The position numbers and the translations under genes were made by a program. Positions 30,697 through 41,744 of a stretch of DNA of 64,000 bases are shown here, piece by piece; within the stretch, counting starts at the first letter, position 1, and each line of letters begins with the position of its first letter. The stretch comes from Providencia rettgeri. Lineage in GTDB: Bacteria > Pseudomonadota > Gammaproteobacteria > Enterobacterales > Enterobacteriaceae. The notes beneath the pieces were generated by a model. The model worked only from the letters and a program-made list of their open reading frames with translations, was not told where the DNA came from and ran no database searches. The DNA lies in the NCBI RefSeq assembly GCF_041075285.1, contig NZ_CP163512.1:62001-126000 (forward strand), written 5' to 3'.

Positions 30697-32442
30697 GTGC
30701 GATTATTTTCACAACTCAAGTGGTATTTTTTAAGTGAATGGCGGCGCTATCTCGGCGCTGTTTGCTTTTTAATTGTTATTGCTATCCTACAACTTATTCC
30801 GCCGCGCATTGTTGGAGTGGTCGTTGATGGGATCAGTAAAGAAACCATGCCGAGAAGCCAACTGATCCACTATGTTCTGCTGATGTTATTCATCGCGTTA
30901 ATTGTTTATGGTTTGCGATATATTTGGCGAATTTGGTTGTTTGGCGCTTCTTACAAATTAGCGGTTCAATTACGGCAAAAATTTTACCGTCAGTTAAGCC
31001 TACAAAACCAAGCCTTTTACCTAAAATACCGCACAGGGGATCTTATCGCACGTACAACAAATGATGTGGATCGCGTGGTGTTTGCTGCGGGGGAAGGGGT
31101 CTTAACCTTGGTGGATTCCCTTGTTATGGGCTGTGCCGTTTTAATTATGATGAGCGTTGAAATTAGTTGGCAGCTCACCTTATTGGCGTTGATCCCGATG
31201 CCGATTATGGCAATTGTTATCAAACGCTACGGGGATCAACTTCACCATCGTTTTAAGCATGCACAAGGCGCATTCTCATCATTAAATAACCATGCACAAG
31301 AAAGTTTAACCAGTATTCGCATGATCAAAGCATTTGGTCTTGAAGATCACCAATCTAACCAATTTGAGCAAGTCGCGACAGAAGCTGGCCGACGCAATAT
31401 GCATGTCGCCAAAATTGATGCGCGTTTTGATCCAACAATATTTATGGCAATAGGCATGGCTAACTTATTTGCCATCGCAGGGGGCAGTTGGATGGTTCTA
31501 GATGGAACGCTCTCGTTAGGTGAGTTGACCAGTTTTGTGATGTATTTAGGGCTAATGATTTGGCCGATGTTAGCACTGGCTTGGATGTTTAACATTGTTG
31601 AGCGCGGCAGTGCCGCTTATAGTCGAATTGTCAGTTTGTTAGATGAACCGCTGGTGATTAAAGATGGCTCCCATTCATTGTCCCCCGAAAAAGGGGAACT
31701 GCATGTGAACATTGTCGCTTTTAACTACCCGGAAACGACTCGGCTCTCGTTGCACGATGTGCAATTCAACTTAAAGCCAGGGCAATTTTTAGGCCTGTGT
31801 GGGCCGACGGGATCAGGTAAGTCCACGTTGCTAACCTTGCTACAGCGTCAGTTTGATATCACGGAAGGAAGTATAAGCTATCAAGGCTTACCATTATCTG
31901 ACATTAGATTAGATGAATGGCGAGCAAGGCTGTCGATTGTCAACCAATCACCTTTCTTATTCTCTGATACGGTGGCAGGAAACATCGCTCTTGGCAGGCC
32001 TAATGCCACACAAGCAGAAATTGAAGAGGCGGCGCGCATTGCGTGTGTGCATGAGGATATTTTGCGTTTGCCAGAAGGTTACGAAACGCAAGTTGGTGAG
32101 CGAGGCGTCATGCTTTCCGGCGGGCAAAAGCAACGCATTTCTATTGCACGGGCAATTTTACAAAATGCAGAAATATTGGTGTTGGATGACTCCCTTTCTG
32201 CGGTGGATGGGCAAACAGAATTTACTATCTTGCAGAACTTAAGCCAGTGGCGACAAGGGAGAACGTTAATTATTAGTGCACACCGTTTGTCTGCTTTAGT
32301 AGAAGCTGACAACATTTTAGTGTTATCCCAAGGAACAATAGCAGCGCAAGGTCAGCATGGGGCTCTGATAAGCCAATCAGGCTGGTATAAAGATATGTAC
32401 CATTATCAACAAATAGAAGCGGCTTTGGATGGTGAACTATGA
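30697..32442 (+). CDS. mdlA: ABC exporter half-transporter MdlA
   Basis: ATP-binding/permease half of a probable multidrug-like heterodimeric exporter with MdlB. GTG start with AAGGCAG upstream; 581 residues (E. coli 590). A six-helix membrane domain covers residues about 15-300. The nucleotide-binding domain has Walker A GPTGSGKS, signature LSGGQ and a degenerate Walker B end LDDSLS, so this half probably carries the non-canonical site, typical of heterodimeric exporters. It overlaps mdlB by 4 bp (ATGA). Confidence 0.95.
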   Translation: MRLFSQLKWYFLSEWRRYLGAVCFLIVIAILQLIPPRIVGVVVDGISKETMPRSQLIHYVLLMLFIALIVYGLRYIWRIWLFGASYKLAVQLRQKFYRQLSLQNQAFYLKYRTGDLIARTTNDVDRVVFAAGEGVLTLVDSLVMGCAVLIMMSVEISWQLTLLALIPMPIMAIVIKRYGDQLHHRFKHAQGAFSSLNNHAQESLTSIRMIKAFGLEDHQSNQFEQVATEAGRRNMHVAKIDARFDPTIFMAIGMANLFAIAGGSWMVLDGTLSLGELTSFVMYLGLMIWPMLALAWMFNIVERGSAAYSRIVSLLDEPLVIKDGSHSLSPEKGELHVNIVAFNYPETTRLSLHDVQFNLKPGQFLGLCGPTGSGKSTLLTLLQRQFDITEGSISYQGLPLSDIRLDEWRARLSIVNQSPFLFSDTVAGNIALGRPNATQAEIEEAARIACVHEDILRLPEGYETQVGERGVMLSGGQKQRISIARAILQNAEILVLDDSLSAVDGQTEFTILQNLSQWRQGRTLIISAHRLSALVEADNILVLSQGTIAAQGQHGALISQSGWYKDMYHYQQIEAALDGEL

Positions 32443-34223
32443 GCCAGAAAAAACCACTTTGGCCTGCACTGAAACGGCTTTTATCCTACGGAAAAGTCTA
32501 TCGTGGCACGATGGGGATTGCCATTGGCATGTTATGGCTAGCAGCGATTGCGGAAGTTAGCGGACCTCTGCTTATTAGCTACTTTATTGATAATATGGTC
32601 GCTAAAAAACAGATTATTATGCCATTGACCCTGTACATGGTTATTGGCTTTATACTATTGCAGATAATTGCTGCGTTACTCCATTATTATCAAGTCATTC
32701 TATTTAACAAAGCCGCGGTTGGCGTGGTGCAAAACTTGCGAACCGATGTGATGAATGCTGCGCTCAGGCAGCCATTAAGTGCATTTGATAAACAGCCAGT
32801 TGGGCAGCTAATCTCTCGAGTCACTAATGATACTGAGGTAATCAAAGACTTGTTTGTCATGGTTGTTCCGACGGTATTTCGTAGTTTAGCGCTGATTTGT
32901 GCCATGTTAGTGGCCATGTTTTCTCTTGAATGGCGAATGGCGTCAGTTGCGGTAATGATTTTTCCTGCTGTATTTGTTGTGATGATCGTTTATCAACGTT
33001 TAAGCACCCCCATTGTTCGTCGTGTCCGCGCGTATCTTGCAGATATTAATAACGGCTTTAATGAAGTTATTAATGGTATGACGGTGATCCAACAATTTTT
33101 GCAGCAAGCTCGGTTTGGCGTAAAAATGCAGGATGTAAGCCAAGATCATTATCGTGCAAGAATGAAGGCCTTAAAACTGGATGGTTTGTTGTTACGCCCA
33201 TTACTCAGTTTATTTTCAGCGTCTATTTTATGTGGTTTGTTGTTCCTTTTTGGTGTTGAAGGTACAACAACAATTGGAGTAGGGGTGTTATATGCCTTTA
33301 TCAATTATTTAGGTCGATTAAATGAGCCGTTGATTGAGTTAACCTCTCAGCAATCTATGTTGCAGCAAGCTGTGGTATCGGGTGAGCGCGTTTTTGAGTT
33401 AATGGATAGTCCACAGCAAGGGTATGGTGACAATATTGCACCGTTACAAGGAGGTTCAATTACCATCAATCACCTTTCTTTCGCCTACCATGACGACAAA
33501 CTGGTCTTGAATGATATTAACTTGCATGTGCCTAATAATCATTTTGTTGCACTAGTGGGGCATACAGGCAGCGGTAAAAGTACGATTGCTAACTTGATCA
33601 TGGGCTATTACCCGTGGGTAAAAGGCGAAATATTACTGGATGGTCGTGATTTACACTCGTTGTCCCACCAAGTGCTGCGTAACGGTATTGCTATGGTACA
33701 ACAAGATCCGGTTGTATTGGCTGCTTCATTTTTTGATAACGTAGCGTTAGGGCGTGATGTAAGCCAAGAAAAGGTATGGGAAGTGCTCGAAACCGTCCAA
33801 CTTGCAGGATTGGTTCGTCAGCTTCCTGAAGGCTTAGATACTGTGCTTGGTGAGCAAGGTAACACACTGTCGGTTGGGCAGCGGCAGTTATTGGCGATGG
33901 CGAGGGTACTGGTGGTTACGCCGAAGATCCTTATTTTGGATGAAGCCACTGCAAATATTGATTCAGGTACTGAACAGGCGATTCAAAAGGCGCTACGTGT
34001 TATTCGTGAAAACACGACGCTGGTCGTGATTGCTCATCGTTTATCAACGATTGTTGATGCTGATGAGGTGATTGTGCTGCATCGTGGTGCAATTGTTGAG
34101 AAAGGAACTCACTCGCATCTTTTACAACAAAAAGGGCGTTATTACCAAATGTACCAGTTACAACAGGTTGGTGAATCCCTAAATGCCCGCTGTGATGCTG
34201 AGATCGAGGCTATTCCTAGTTAA
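32439..34223 (+). CDS. mdlB: ABC exporter half-transporter MdlB
   Basis: Partner of MdlA. 594 residues, with an N-terminal six-helix domain and an NBD with Walker A GHTGSGKS, signature LSVGQ and Walker B ILDEAT, so it carries the catalytic glutamate. The ATGA overlap with mdlA implies coupled translation and an obligate pair. Substrate is unknown. A terminator follows before the sigma-54 promoter of glnK. Confidence 0.95.
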   Translation: MSQKKPLWPALKRLLSYGKVYRGTMGIAIGMLWLAAIAEVSGPLLISYFIDNMVAKKQIIMPLTLYMVIGFILLQIIAALLHYYQVILFNKAAVGVVQNLRTDVMNAALRQPLSAFDKQPVGQLISRVTNDTEVIKDLFVMVVPTVFRSLALICAMLVAMFSLEWRMASVAVMIFPAVFVVMIVYQRLSTPIVRRVRAYLADINNGFNEVINGMTVIQQFLQQARFGVKMQDVSQDHYRARMKALKLDGLLLRPLLSLFSASILCGLLFLFGVEGTTTIGVGVLYAFINYLGRLNEPLIELTSQQSMLQQAVVSGERVFELMDSPQQGYGDNIAPLQGGSITINHLSFAYHDDKLVLNDINLHVPNNHFVALVGHTGSGKSTIANLIMGYYPWVKGEILLDGRDLHSLSHQVLRNGIAMVQQDPVVLAASFFDNVALGRDVSQEKVWEVLETVQLAGLVRQLPEGLDTVLGEQGNTLSVGQRQLLAMARVLVVTPKILILDEATANIDSGTEQAIQKALRVIRENTTLVVIAHRLSTIVDADEVIVLHRGAIVEKGTHSHLLQQKGRYYQMYQLQQVGESLNARCDAEIEAIPS

Positions 34224-34252
34224 TAATTCTGCACTATTATAATGCATTCCCT

Positions 34253-34279
34253 AAAACCACTCATTTGAGTGGTTTTTTA
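34253..34279 (+). terminator. Rho-independent terminator of mdlAB
   Basis: AAAACCACTC and GAGTGGTTTT around loop ATTT, followed by a T run. Confidence 0.9.
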
Positions 34280-34318
34280 TTTGGTTGTTTCTTATTGAAT
34301 TTTAACGATAAATAATTT

Positions 34319-34334
34319 TGGCACAGGATTTGCT
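34319..34334 (+). promoter_or_regulatory. Sigma-54 promoter of glnK-amtB
   Basis: TGGCAC, 5 bp, TTGCT is an almost perfect -24/-12 RpoN promoter, about 60 bp upstream of glnK. It implies NtrC-dependent expression under nitrogen limitation, as for E. coli glnKamtB. Confidence 0.85.
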
Positions 34335-34380
34335 CCTATGTGAATGCGGCTTACAACTGGTGAGCGTGTTATTGGTATGA

Positions 34381-34734
<354 letters not shown>

Positions 34735-34744
34735 GAGAACGACG

Positions 34745-36025
34745 ATGCGTAAATGGTTTCAATATATATTGATAGCAGTGGGTGGTTTTCCAATGACAGT
34801 TTTGGCGTCACAAGGGGGATTAGATAAAGCAGATAATGCTTTTATGATGATAGCCACCGCATTGGTGATTTTCATGATTGTACCCGGTATTGCTTTGTTT
34901 TATGGCGGATTATTAAGAAGTAAAAACGTACTTTCGCTTATGGCTCAGACAACAGTGATTTTGGCACTGGTTTCTGTTATTTGGATTATTTATGGATACA
35001 GTTTAGCGTTCAGTGAAGGGAATGGATTTTTGGGGGGTTTTAGCCTTGTAATGTTAAAGGGGATCACAGTAGAAAGTTTATCCGCCACGATCCCTCAGTT
35101 TGTCCATGTAGCCTTCCAAGGGGCATTTGCCTGCTTAACAGTGGCATTAGTCGTCGGCGCTTTAGGCGAACGGATTAAATTTTCCGCTGTTTTAATTTTT
35201 ACTGTGATTTGGACCACTTTTGCTTATTTGCCAATGGCGCATATGGTGTGGGGGGGCGGTATTCTTTCGCAAGATGGTGCATTGGATTTTGCCGGGGGAA
35301 CTGTTGTCCATATTAATGCCGCAGTCGCGGGTTTAGTTGGTGCTTACTTACTTGGTCATCGAACAGGGTTAGGAAAAGAGGCGATTAAGCCACATAACTT
35401 GCCGATGGTATTTATGGGGACATCTATTTTGTTTATCGGTTGGTTTGGCTTCAATGCAGGTTCTGCGGGAAGCGCTGATGGCATAGCCGCTTTAGCTTTT
35501 GTTAATACTGTTGCAGCTGCATCTGGAGCGATTTTGTCATGGACACTGGCAGAATGGATGTTTAGGGATAAACCGTCTTTATTAGGTGCCTGCTCAGGTT
35601 GTTTGGCTGGGTTAGTTGGTGTGACTCCTGCGGCAGGAACCGTGGGGGTAGGTGGTGCACTCATCATTGGCTTGCTTTCAGGGATAGCCGGTTTGTGGGG
35701 GGTTGTGGTGCTAAAACGTAAGCTAAAAGTTGACGATGTCTGTGATGTTTTTGGCGTCCATGGGGTTTGCGGTATTCTAGGCTGCTTACTGACAGGGATA
35801 TTCACATCAAGTGCATTGGGTGGCAGCGGCTTTGCTGAAGGCATTACTATGTTAAAACAACTTGGTATCCAAGCTTTTAGTATCTTAGTTTGTGTTATAT
35901 GGACGGCGGTGGTGGCGTTTATTGCCTTTATGGTTGCAGCGAAAACAACTGGGCTAAGGATAGGAGTTGAGAAAGAAAGAGAAGGTCTGGATATCACTTC
36001 ACACGGTGAAAGTGCTTATAATTAA
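34745..36025 (+). CDS. amtB: Ammonium transporter AmtB
   Basis: Trimeric inner-membrane ammonium channel controlled by GlnK. The 426 residues start with a cleavable signal (ending near VLAS|QGG), followed by eleven membrane helices. Family signatures include FYGGLLRSKN and the pore region AHMVWGGGILSQDGALDFAGG. The C-terminal tail (GLRIGVEKEREGLDITSHGE) is the GlnK-docking element. GGAGAACG precedes the ATG. Confidence 0.97.
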   Translation: MRKWFQYILIAVGGFPMTVLASQGGLDKADNAFMMIATALVIFMIVPGIALFYGGLLRSKNVLSLMAQTTVILALVSVIWIIYGYSLAFSEGNGFLGGFSLVMLKGITVESLSATIPQFVHVAFQGAFACLTVALVVGALGERIKFSAVLIFTVIWTTFAYLPMAHMVWGGGILSQDGALDFAGGTVVHINAAVAGLVGAYLLGHRTGLGKEAIKPHNLPMVFMGTSILFIGWFGFNAGSAGSADGIAALAFVNTVAAASGAILSWTLAEWMFRDKPSLLGACSGCLAGLVGVTPAAGTVGVGGALIIGLLSGIAGLWGVVVLKRKLKVDDVCDVFGVHGVCGILGCLLTGIFTSSALGGSGFAEGITMLKQLGIQAFSILVCVIWTAVVAFIAFMVAAKTTGLRIGVEKEREGLDITSHGESAYN

Positions 36026-36084
36026 GGCTATCTCGTTTGGTTATTTAATGAATTCAGGATAAAACTGTGTTCTATTCAAATTGA

Positions 36085-36120
36085 TAATGGCAGTATAAAT
36101 GATACTGCCATTACTTTTTT
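36085..36120. terminator. Bidirectional terminator between amtB and tesB
   Basis: TAATGGCAGTA at 36085-36095 pairs with TACTGCCATTA at 36103-36113, followed by CTTTTTT on the plus strand. Confidence 0.88.
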
Positions 36121-36161
36121 AGTAAAAAGTGAGTAATCACTGACTTTTCAATAGCGGTTTC

Positions 36162-37028
36162 TTAACGTGGTTTTCTCAGTCGTATAACGCCCTCTTGCAC
36201 CGCGGTTGCAACAAGCTCACCTTGAGGGTTATAGATTTGTCCTTTGACAAAACCTCTTCCTCCTGATGCGGATGGACTTTCGACGGCATAAAGTAACCAA
36301 TCATCAATTTTAAAAGGTCGATGGAACCACATTGAATGATCAATGGTAGCGACCTGCAAATCTCTTTCCATAAAACCACGCCCGTGGGGCTGCAAAGCGG
36401 CGGGTAGGAAATTATAGTCGGAAGCATAACCTAATAAATAATGATGTAGCGAAGGAATATTAGGCAATTGTCCCTTAGCTTTAAACCAGATATAACGGAA
36501 TGGTTCTTGAGGTGGTGCATCGAACGGGCTGTAGAATTCTACGGGTCTAAATTCAAAAGGGTTAGGCCTTAACGCGTATTTTTTGACTGTTTCTGGCAAT
36601 TTATCTGCCAATGCTTGCACAATATCATCTTGAGAAATTAATTGAGAAGGTGGTGGAACGTCAGGCATCAAGTTTTGATGTGAGTATCCTTCTTCTTGGG
36701 TTTGAAATGAAGCCGTCATAAAGAAAATGGGTTTGCCATTTTGAATGGCACTGACGCGGCGTGCACTAAAACTGCCACCATCGCGCAGAATTTCCACATC
36801 GTACACAATGGGTCGAGAGCTATCTCCGGGGCGCAAAAAATAACTGTGAAAAGAGTTAATAAAGCGATCTTCAGGGAGCGTTTGTTCGGCGGCATACATG
36901 GCTTGTCCAACAACTTGGCCACCAAAAACTTGTGGCAAACCGAGGTCTTCGCTTTGCCCTCTGAAAATGCCTTCTTCAATTTTCTCAAGTTCAATGAGGC
37001 TAATTAAGTTCTGTAATTCTGGACTCAT
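36162..37028 (-). CDS. tesB: Acyl-CoA thioesterase II
   Basis: Double-hotdog thioesterase with broad acyl-CoA range. ATG at 37028 gives [20 protein letters not shown] and 288 residues (E. coli 286), with AAGG upstream; an earlier in-frame start adds 16 unmatched residues. The catalytic-region motif [12 protein letters not shown] near residue 57 and the C-terminal aspartate motif [13 protein letters not shown] are intact. It is convergent with amtB. Confidence 0.95.
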   Translation of the reverse strand: MSPELQNLISLIELEKIEEGIFRGQSEDLGLPQVFGGQVVGQAMYAAEQTLPEDRFINSFHSYFLRPGDSSRPIVYDVEILRDGGSFSARRVSAIQNGKPIFFMTASFQTQEEGYSHQNLMPDVPPPSQLISQDDIVQALADKLPETVKKYALRPNPFEFRPVEFYSPFDAPPQEPFRYIWFKAKGQLPNIPSLHHYLLGYASDYNFLPAALQPHGRGFMERDLQVATIDHSMWFHRPFKIDDWLLYAVESPSASGGRGFVKGQIYNPQGELVATAVQEGVIRLRKPR

Positions 37029-37261
37029 AATGACCTTAGTGCAGTTAAAAATAATGAAATATCGGTATTTTCCCATTAATTTACCAAAATAGGTAGGCAG
37101 ATTGTGTATGAGTAAATCTACGTTTACCGATAGTTACAATTTGAAATATTATTTTATTATTTTATTCAAATTGGTTATACTTTTTTCAATTCCCGCATCA
37201 AAAAAGCATTTTTAATTTAATGATTTTTTAAAATATTTTAATAAACATAGTGTTATAGGTA

Positions 37262-37726
37262 ATGACTATGATGTTTTTACGTTACTTTGTTAGCTTAATA
37301 TTTGTTTTTTCTTTACTCGGTTGTGAAGGGAATAACACAAAGCCGAGTGAAAAAGCACTTAATGTTAAAGCTAGCCATAACAACCAAGCTGTCGATACAG
37401 GAAAAATTGAAGGACGAGTTGTTATTGTGCAGAATTCCGGTTTACCCGCAGACGCAGTTGTTACTGTGACGCTCGCTGATACCTCTATTGTGGATTTACC
37501 AGCGCTTATTTTATCTCAGAAATATTATGACTCACTCAATAATCGTCCGACAATACCCTTTGAGTTAACCTATCATAAGAATGAGGTAAGACCTGAAGGT
37601 AAATTGACGGTGAATGCAACAGTTAACGCGGATGGAAAATTGCTGTATATCACTGACTCTGTGGTTGAAGTGATTAATAATGGTGTAACCAAAAATGTTG
37701 AATTATTAATGGTTCCCGCAAATTAG
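37262..37726 (+). CDS. ybaY: YbaY-family lipoprotein
   Basis: Envelope lipoprotein of the YbaY/YscW family; function not known. A signal peptide ends in lipobox SLLGCEG with cysteine near residue 21. The mature part contains GKIEGRVVIVQNSGLPADAV and VTVTLADTSIVD, typical of the YbaY beta-fold. It has 154 residues against about 190 in E. coli. ATG at 37262 or the next at 37268 are both possible. It lies just upstream of the 4.5S RNA gene, as in E. coli. Confidence 0.88.
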   Translation: MTMMFLRYFVSLIFVFSLLGCEGNNTKPSEKALNVKASHNNQAVDTGKIEGRVVIVQNSGLPADAVVTVTLADTSIVDLPALILSQKYYDSLNNRPTIPFELTYHKNEVRPEGKLTVNATVNADGKLLYITDSVVEVINNGVTKNVELLMVPAN

Positions 37727-37869
37727 TATGATTATAGCAATGATCTGATTTTTTGATGACAGGCTATAACTTACCTATTTTGTGTAATAAATCAGCACTT
37801 AGCCGTCGTATTCTTGCTATTTAAGCGACTATCGAGCATAATGCCCCTGCTTCGAAAGAAGTATTCAAT

Positions 37870-37983
37870 GGGGGCTCTGTTGGTTCTCCCGCAACGCTAA
37901 CTTGTTAACTTGGTCAGGTCCGGAAGGAAGCAGCCATAGCAGGGGTCGTGTGTGCCGGGATGTCGCTGGCAGGGCTCCCACCC
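37870..37983 (+). ncRNA. ffs: Signal recognition particle 4.5S RNA
   Basis: RNA scaffold of the bacterial signal recognition particle, bound by Ffh. The conserved apical region GGTCAGGTCCGGAAGGAAGC and GCAGCC are present, and 5' GGGGGCTCTGTTGGTTCTCC pairs with 3' GGCAGGGCTCCCACCC. Length about 114 nt and position next to ybaY match E. coli. Confidence 0.97.
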
Positions 37984-38327
37984 AATTTACCATTCTCGTT
38001 TTATTCTTTAGTCTTATTTAAATACATTAACCCCATTTCGATAACTAATAAAATTATCTTATCTTATTTTACATTTAAATTTTATATAAATGTAAAGTTA
38101 GGTTTTATTTTTAAAATAATTTCTAATATGCAAATAGCATGCAGTTAAAAATATGGCATTAATTGTTAAAATGATAGGTATCTTAAGGCTGAATGAGAAA
38201 ATAAATGACGAGAAAGGTTATCAGCATTAAAAATAATGCCAATAATTTTGTGTAACCTATAATGAGTTCAGCCGATAAATGGGTTACCGGCTATAACCAT
38301 TTACTATCTGAGCGTGTTTCTAAGATA
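37984..38327. other. AT-rich spacer between ffs and hha, no gene seen
   Basis: 344 bp, very AT-rich. AGCCG/CGGCT at about 38268-38290 could be a weak hairpin downstream of hha. Nothing else stands out. Confidence 0.5.
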
Positions 38328-38531
38328 TTATCTAACAAATTTCCAAACAGAAGCTGGGATTTTATCGTAGAGCTTATTCATCGTTAGTTCAGCAAGACGA
38401 TGGTCTGCTGCTGAATAAAATAACTCCAGTTCATCGTCAGATAACTCATACTTGTTTTTTTCAATGACTCGCTCAAGTGTTTCAATTGTTGTGCATTTTC
38501 TTAAACGCATCAGATAATCAGATTTGGTCAT
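38328..38531 (-). CDS. hha: Haemolysin expression modulator Hha/YmoA family
   Basis: Small partner of H-NS that adjusts silencing of AT-rich transferred genes; in E. coli also described as the toxin of the Hha-TomB pair. The 67 residues contain the invariant [20 protein letters not shown] and [19 protein letters not shown]. The N-terminus is a few residues shorter than E. coli Hha (72). It follows tomB in the same direction with a 73-bp gap, the usual pair order. Confidence 0.95.
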   Translation of the reverse strand: MTKSDYLMRLRKCTTIETLERVIEKNKYELSDDELELFYSAADHRLAELTMNKLYDKIPASVWKFVR

Positions 38532-38604
38532 AACGCCCTTTCTTTTATGATAAATAACTCGGTAATATACAATGTTATAGTTAGGCTAAAGATAAATAAT
38601 ATCT

Positions 38605-38973
38605 TTAGGTTTTGCTGGTCAGACATTTTAGATCATCATCCAGCACGGCGACAAGATTTTGATTCATTGTTTCCCAATCATTAATTTCACTCAATGTGAT
38701 GACTGGGCTACCAAATAAATCATAAGTCTCATCGAGATACTCTTCGATTAATGAGATAACAAGGTTTTCTTTCGGATATTTGATTTTAAATCGCCAAAAA
38801 AATGCAGCGATGTGTTCTATAAGTTCATTTAGAGCAGTACTTTGCTCAGAACTTAAGTCATTTATCCAATGTGTATTTGTTTTTTGTAAACTTAAAATAG
38901 CGTCTCGATTCAGACTATTACATAAGTATTTAAGTTCTGCTATATCATGTCTTTTGGGTGAGTATTCATCCAT
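38605..38973 (-). CDS. tomB: Biofilm regulator / Hha toxin attenuator TomB
   Basis: Acidic partner of Hha that attenuates its toxicity and influences biofilm formation. ATG at 38973 follows GCGGAGGTGATT and gives MDEYSPKRHDIAELKYLC, the family start, and 122 residues; GTG at 38979 lies in the ribosome binding site. The helical core NELIEHIAAFFWRFKIKY is conserved. In E. coli tomB-hha lie beside acrAB; here the next gene upstream is mltD beyond a 530-bp AT-rich spacer. Confidence 0.93.
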   Translation of the reverse strand: MDEYSPKRHDIAELKYLCNSLNRDAILSLQKTNTHWINDLSSEQSTALNELIEHIAAFFWRFKIKYPKENLVISLIEEYLDETYDLFGSPVITLSEINDWETMNQNLVAVLDDDLKCLTSKT

Positions 38974-39503
38974 AATCACCTCCGCAGGCGAATCTGACTT
39001 TTGCTATGTATCTTTTTATATCAATAATACTGCCACAATAACTAATTAAAAGCACTTATGTTTAATGTAACAACATGGTTGTTAATATATTGAAAAATAT
39101 AAAATTATTATAAAAACATTAATTTTTGATGGTTTATACTATTAACATAAGTGATATTCAAACACAGACTCGCGCTGAGAACTGCTTTGGTTTCGAAGTA
39201 ATAATATCATTATTATTACATAAGTCACCCTATATTAACCACTTTTTTCTACTTTTATCGGGTTTTGAGACAGTGCTTTTACGGTATGTTCTGACTAAAC
39301 GCAACTTTATAGTTTATTTAAATCAGTTAGGGAGTGAGTCCATTTTAATACAACCAGAGAGAAATGTTTACACAACGCACCTTATAAAAAGTATTACTCC
39401 ATTTAGAGTATTTAAATAATTTTATTCAACTCATTAGGTGGGATATTTAAATAGTTAAAAACCTTCACAAAAAGAAGCAAAGGTTTTTAAATTAGGTAAC
39501 ATC
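38974..39503. other. AT-rich spacer with one doubtful ORF
   Basis: 530 bp between tomB and mltD. A plus-strand frame of 96 codons from ATG 39129 to 39419 has no Shine-Dalgarno and no family resemblance; it could be chance or debris at a rearrangement point. The tomB promoter must lie in its left part. acrAB, which follow here in E. coli, are absent. Confidence 0.4.
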
Positions 39504-40874
39504 TTAGAGATAAAGATTTAGGGTGACTCCCGGTTTGAGATCAGCCATTTTTACACCAGCGTTCCAAGTCATTAAATCATTAAGCTTGATCCCATGACGT
39601 TTAGCGATACTGTAATAAGAATCGCCTTTGCGAACTTTATATATTGTACTTTTACGGCTATTTGCGACAGGAGCGGCACCTGAAACTTTCAGCGTTTGTC
39701 CTGGTTTAATCACGCTGGCAGTTTTAAGACCATTGAGTTGTTGAATGTTTTTCGCTGTCGTATTGAATTTTTTAGCAATACTGGCGATAGATTCACCTTT
39801 ACGAACTTTATATGTGGTCACTTTGCCACGATTTTGGCGAGCGGTTGAAATTGCCGTGGGTTGTGCGGCTTTAATTTGTTGATTTTGTATCGCAGCAAGG
39901 CGGATCGTTTCTAAAACCTCTTGGTCTGTTAACGATGTTTTGAATTGTTCCGCCTTTGCAGTGGGCAGCATAATGTAGTGCGGTCCAGTGGGGGATGTGA
40001 TGCCGCGAGTGTAACCTGAATTGTAGGTTTTAACTGATTCAACCGTTAGCCCTGCTAATTCAGCAGCTTGAGATAGAGTGATTTGTTGACCAACATCCAC
40101 TTGTGTCAGTGCTCGGTTTTTATTACTTTTAGGTAAACGAACTTGATACTGTTCCGGGTTTTTTAATACCTTGCTAAGAGCTAAAATTTTAGGAACATAT
40201 TGTTTGGTTTCGTTTGGTAATGATAAAGACCAAAAATCGGTTGGGAGGCCTGCAGCCTCATTCTTTTTAATCGCATTTTGCACACAACCTTCACCGCAGT
40301 TATAAGCAGCTAATGTCAGCTCCCAATCATGACCAAACATCACATTCAGGTTCTCAAGTAAATCAAATGCAGCATTAGTGGATGAAAGCACATCTCTGCG
40401 CTCATCAACCCATTGTGTTTGCTTTAGCCCATATGAGCGTGCGGTAATAGGCACAATTTGCCATAAGCCAGCGGCTTGAGCTGGGGAGGTGGCTTTGGGA
40501 TTAAACGAACTTTCAATAATCGGGATTAAGGCCAATTCCATTGGTAGGTTACGTTCATTAATTTCGTCTACGATGAGGTACATATAAGGCTCAGCCCTTA
40601 ATGCCACATCGTAGATGAAACTTTGTTTGCTCATATAGCTGTTGGCTATTTCCCTAATTTGTGGGTTATCAGGGATATCCATTTTTAATTCATCACTAAT
40701 ATAGCCCCATAAGTCATAATCAACTTTAGGTTGTTGTCGACTAGCCGCTTGGTTATGCGAAGCAACGGTTTCAATAGTGTGATTTACTGGGGGGGTATTC
40801 TGCTTAACTTTTTTCGGGGCAGTTTGGCATCCAGCCAGCAGAACAATGGCGATAAGCGTCGCGATTTTCTTCAT
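39504..40874 (-). CDS. mltD: Membrane-bound lytic murein transglycosylase D
   Basis: Lipoprotein that cleaves peptidoglycan glycan strands to 1,6-anhydro products. The 456 residues start with lipobox VLLAGCQT, followed by the SLT (GH23) domain around residues 105-240 with the catalytic glutamate in PIIESSFNPKA and motif AAGLWQIVP. Two C-terminal LysM repeats show the signatures KVRKGESIASIAKKF and KVRKGDSYYSIAKRH. Products of such enzymes are substrates of AmpG in this window. Confidence 0.95.
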   Translation of the reverse strand: MKKIATLIAIVLLAGCQTAPKKVKQNTPPVNHTIETVASHNQAASRQQPKVDYDLWGYISDELKMDIPDNPQIREIANSYMSKQSFIYDVALRAEPYMYLIVDEINERNLPMELALIPIIESSFNPKATSPAQAAGLWQIVPITARSYGLKQTQWVDERRDVLSSTNAAFDLLENLNVMFGHDWELTLAAYNCGEGCVQNAIKKNEAAGLPTDFWSLSLPNETKQYVPKILALSKVLKNPEQYQVRLPKSNKNRALTQVDVGQQITLSQAAELAGLTVESVKTYNSGYTRGITSPTGPHYIMLPTAKAEQFKTSLTDQEVLETIRLAAIQNQQIKAAQPTAISTARQNRGKVTTYKVRKGESIASIAKKFNTTAKNIQQLNGLKTASVIKPGQTLKVSGAAPVANSRKSTIYKVRKGDSYYSIAKRHGIKLNDLMTWNAGVKMADLKPGVTLNLYL

Positions 40875-40954
40875 TTTTTCTATTGTTCTTCATTTTAATG
40901 TTTAAAAGTCGAACAATAATACTTATCCCGCCCCGAGATGACAATTAATAAACA

Positions 40955-41710
40955 TCAATATTGATCTTTTAATTGACGTAAGAGGGTAAAAACAGCCCTC
41001 AAAGGTGGGTTTTTCATGTTAATTTGTAGCTTATTCTGCAATTGTTGATTATCGCATTGAAGAAAAATATTTATTTCTTTCTCTGTTTTCAATGTGGTAG
41101 GCACTGTAGGTTGATGTTTGTCACGCATTTGCGTTATTTTTTGTAAATATCGTGCAATTGCTTCATTTTCAGGCCAGATATGATGTGCAAACTTTAGATT
41201 CGATAAGGTATATTCGTGGGCACAGCAAATGAGCGTATCATCGGGAAGTGCTGCGATTTTCTGAATCGATTGATACATTTGTGCTGGAGTGCCTTCGAAA
41301 ATACGACCACAGCCTGCGGAAAATAAAGTATCACCACAGAATAAATAGGGGGCTTGATAGAAGCCGATATGCTCGGTGGTATGCCCAGATAAGGACATAA
41401 CATGGAAGTTAAACTGATTGATAACGATGTTATCACCTTCTTCAACGAATTTAGTTGCACCTTTATTGAGTGTTTCTTTTGAACCGAATACCGGTAACGT
41501 TGTAAATTTGCTTAAAATTTCTTCCACACCACCGGTATGGTCATTATGGTGGTGAGTTAATAAGATTGCGACCGGGATTAAGTGCTTCTGAGCAATTTTT
41601 TCGAGCACAGGCTCTGCCTCAGCAGGGTCAACAATGATACACTGGCGCTGGTTATCCGCTAAAATCCAAATATAGTTATCATTTAAAGCGGGAACTCGAA
41701 TTAACTCCAT
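40955..41710 (-). CDS. gloB: Hydroxyacylglutathione hydrolase (glyoxalase II)
   Basis: Metallo-beta-lactamase-fold enzyme hydrolysing S-lactoylglutathione in methylglyoxal detoxification. The metal motif THHHNDHTGG sits near residues 52-61, with further ligands in SGHTTEHIG, FCGDTLFSAGCGR and CAHEYT. The 251 residues match E. coli. It is divergent from yafS, mirroring the E. coli gloB/yafS layout. Confidence 0.96.
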   Translation of the reverse strand: MELIRVPALNDNYIWILADNQRQCIIVDPAEAEPVLEKIAQKHLIPVAILLTHHHNDHTGGVEEILSKFTTLPVFGSKETLNKGATKFVEEGDNIVINQFNFHVMSLSGHTTEHIGFYQAPYLFCGDTLFSAGCGRIFEGTPAQMYQSIQKIAALPDDTLICCAHEYTLSNLKFAHHIWPENEAIARYLQKITQMRDKHQPTVPTTLKTEKEINIFLQCDNQQLQNKLQINMKNPPLRAVFTLLRQLKDQY

Positions 41711-41744
41711 AATGACCTCGAAAACTGTTTAATAGGGGAATTTC

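Noticed and set aside
39129..39419. Plus-strand ORF of 96 codons between tomB and mltD
   Set aside because: No ribosome binding site, no recognisable domain and composition of AT-rich spacer; kept only as a note in the spacer entry.
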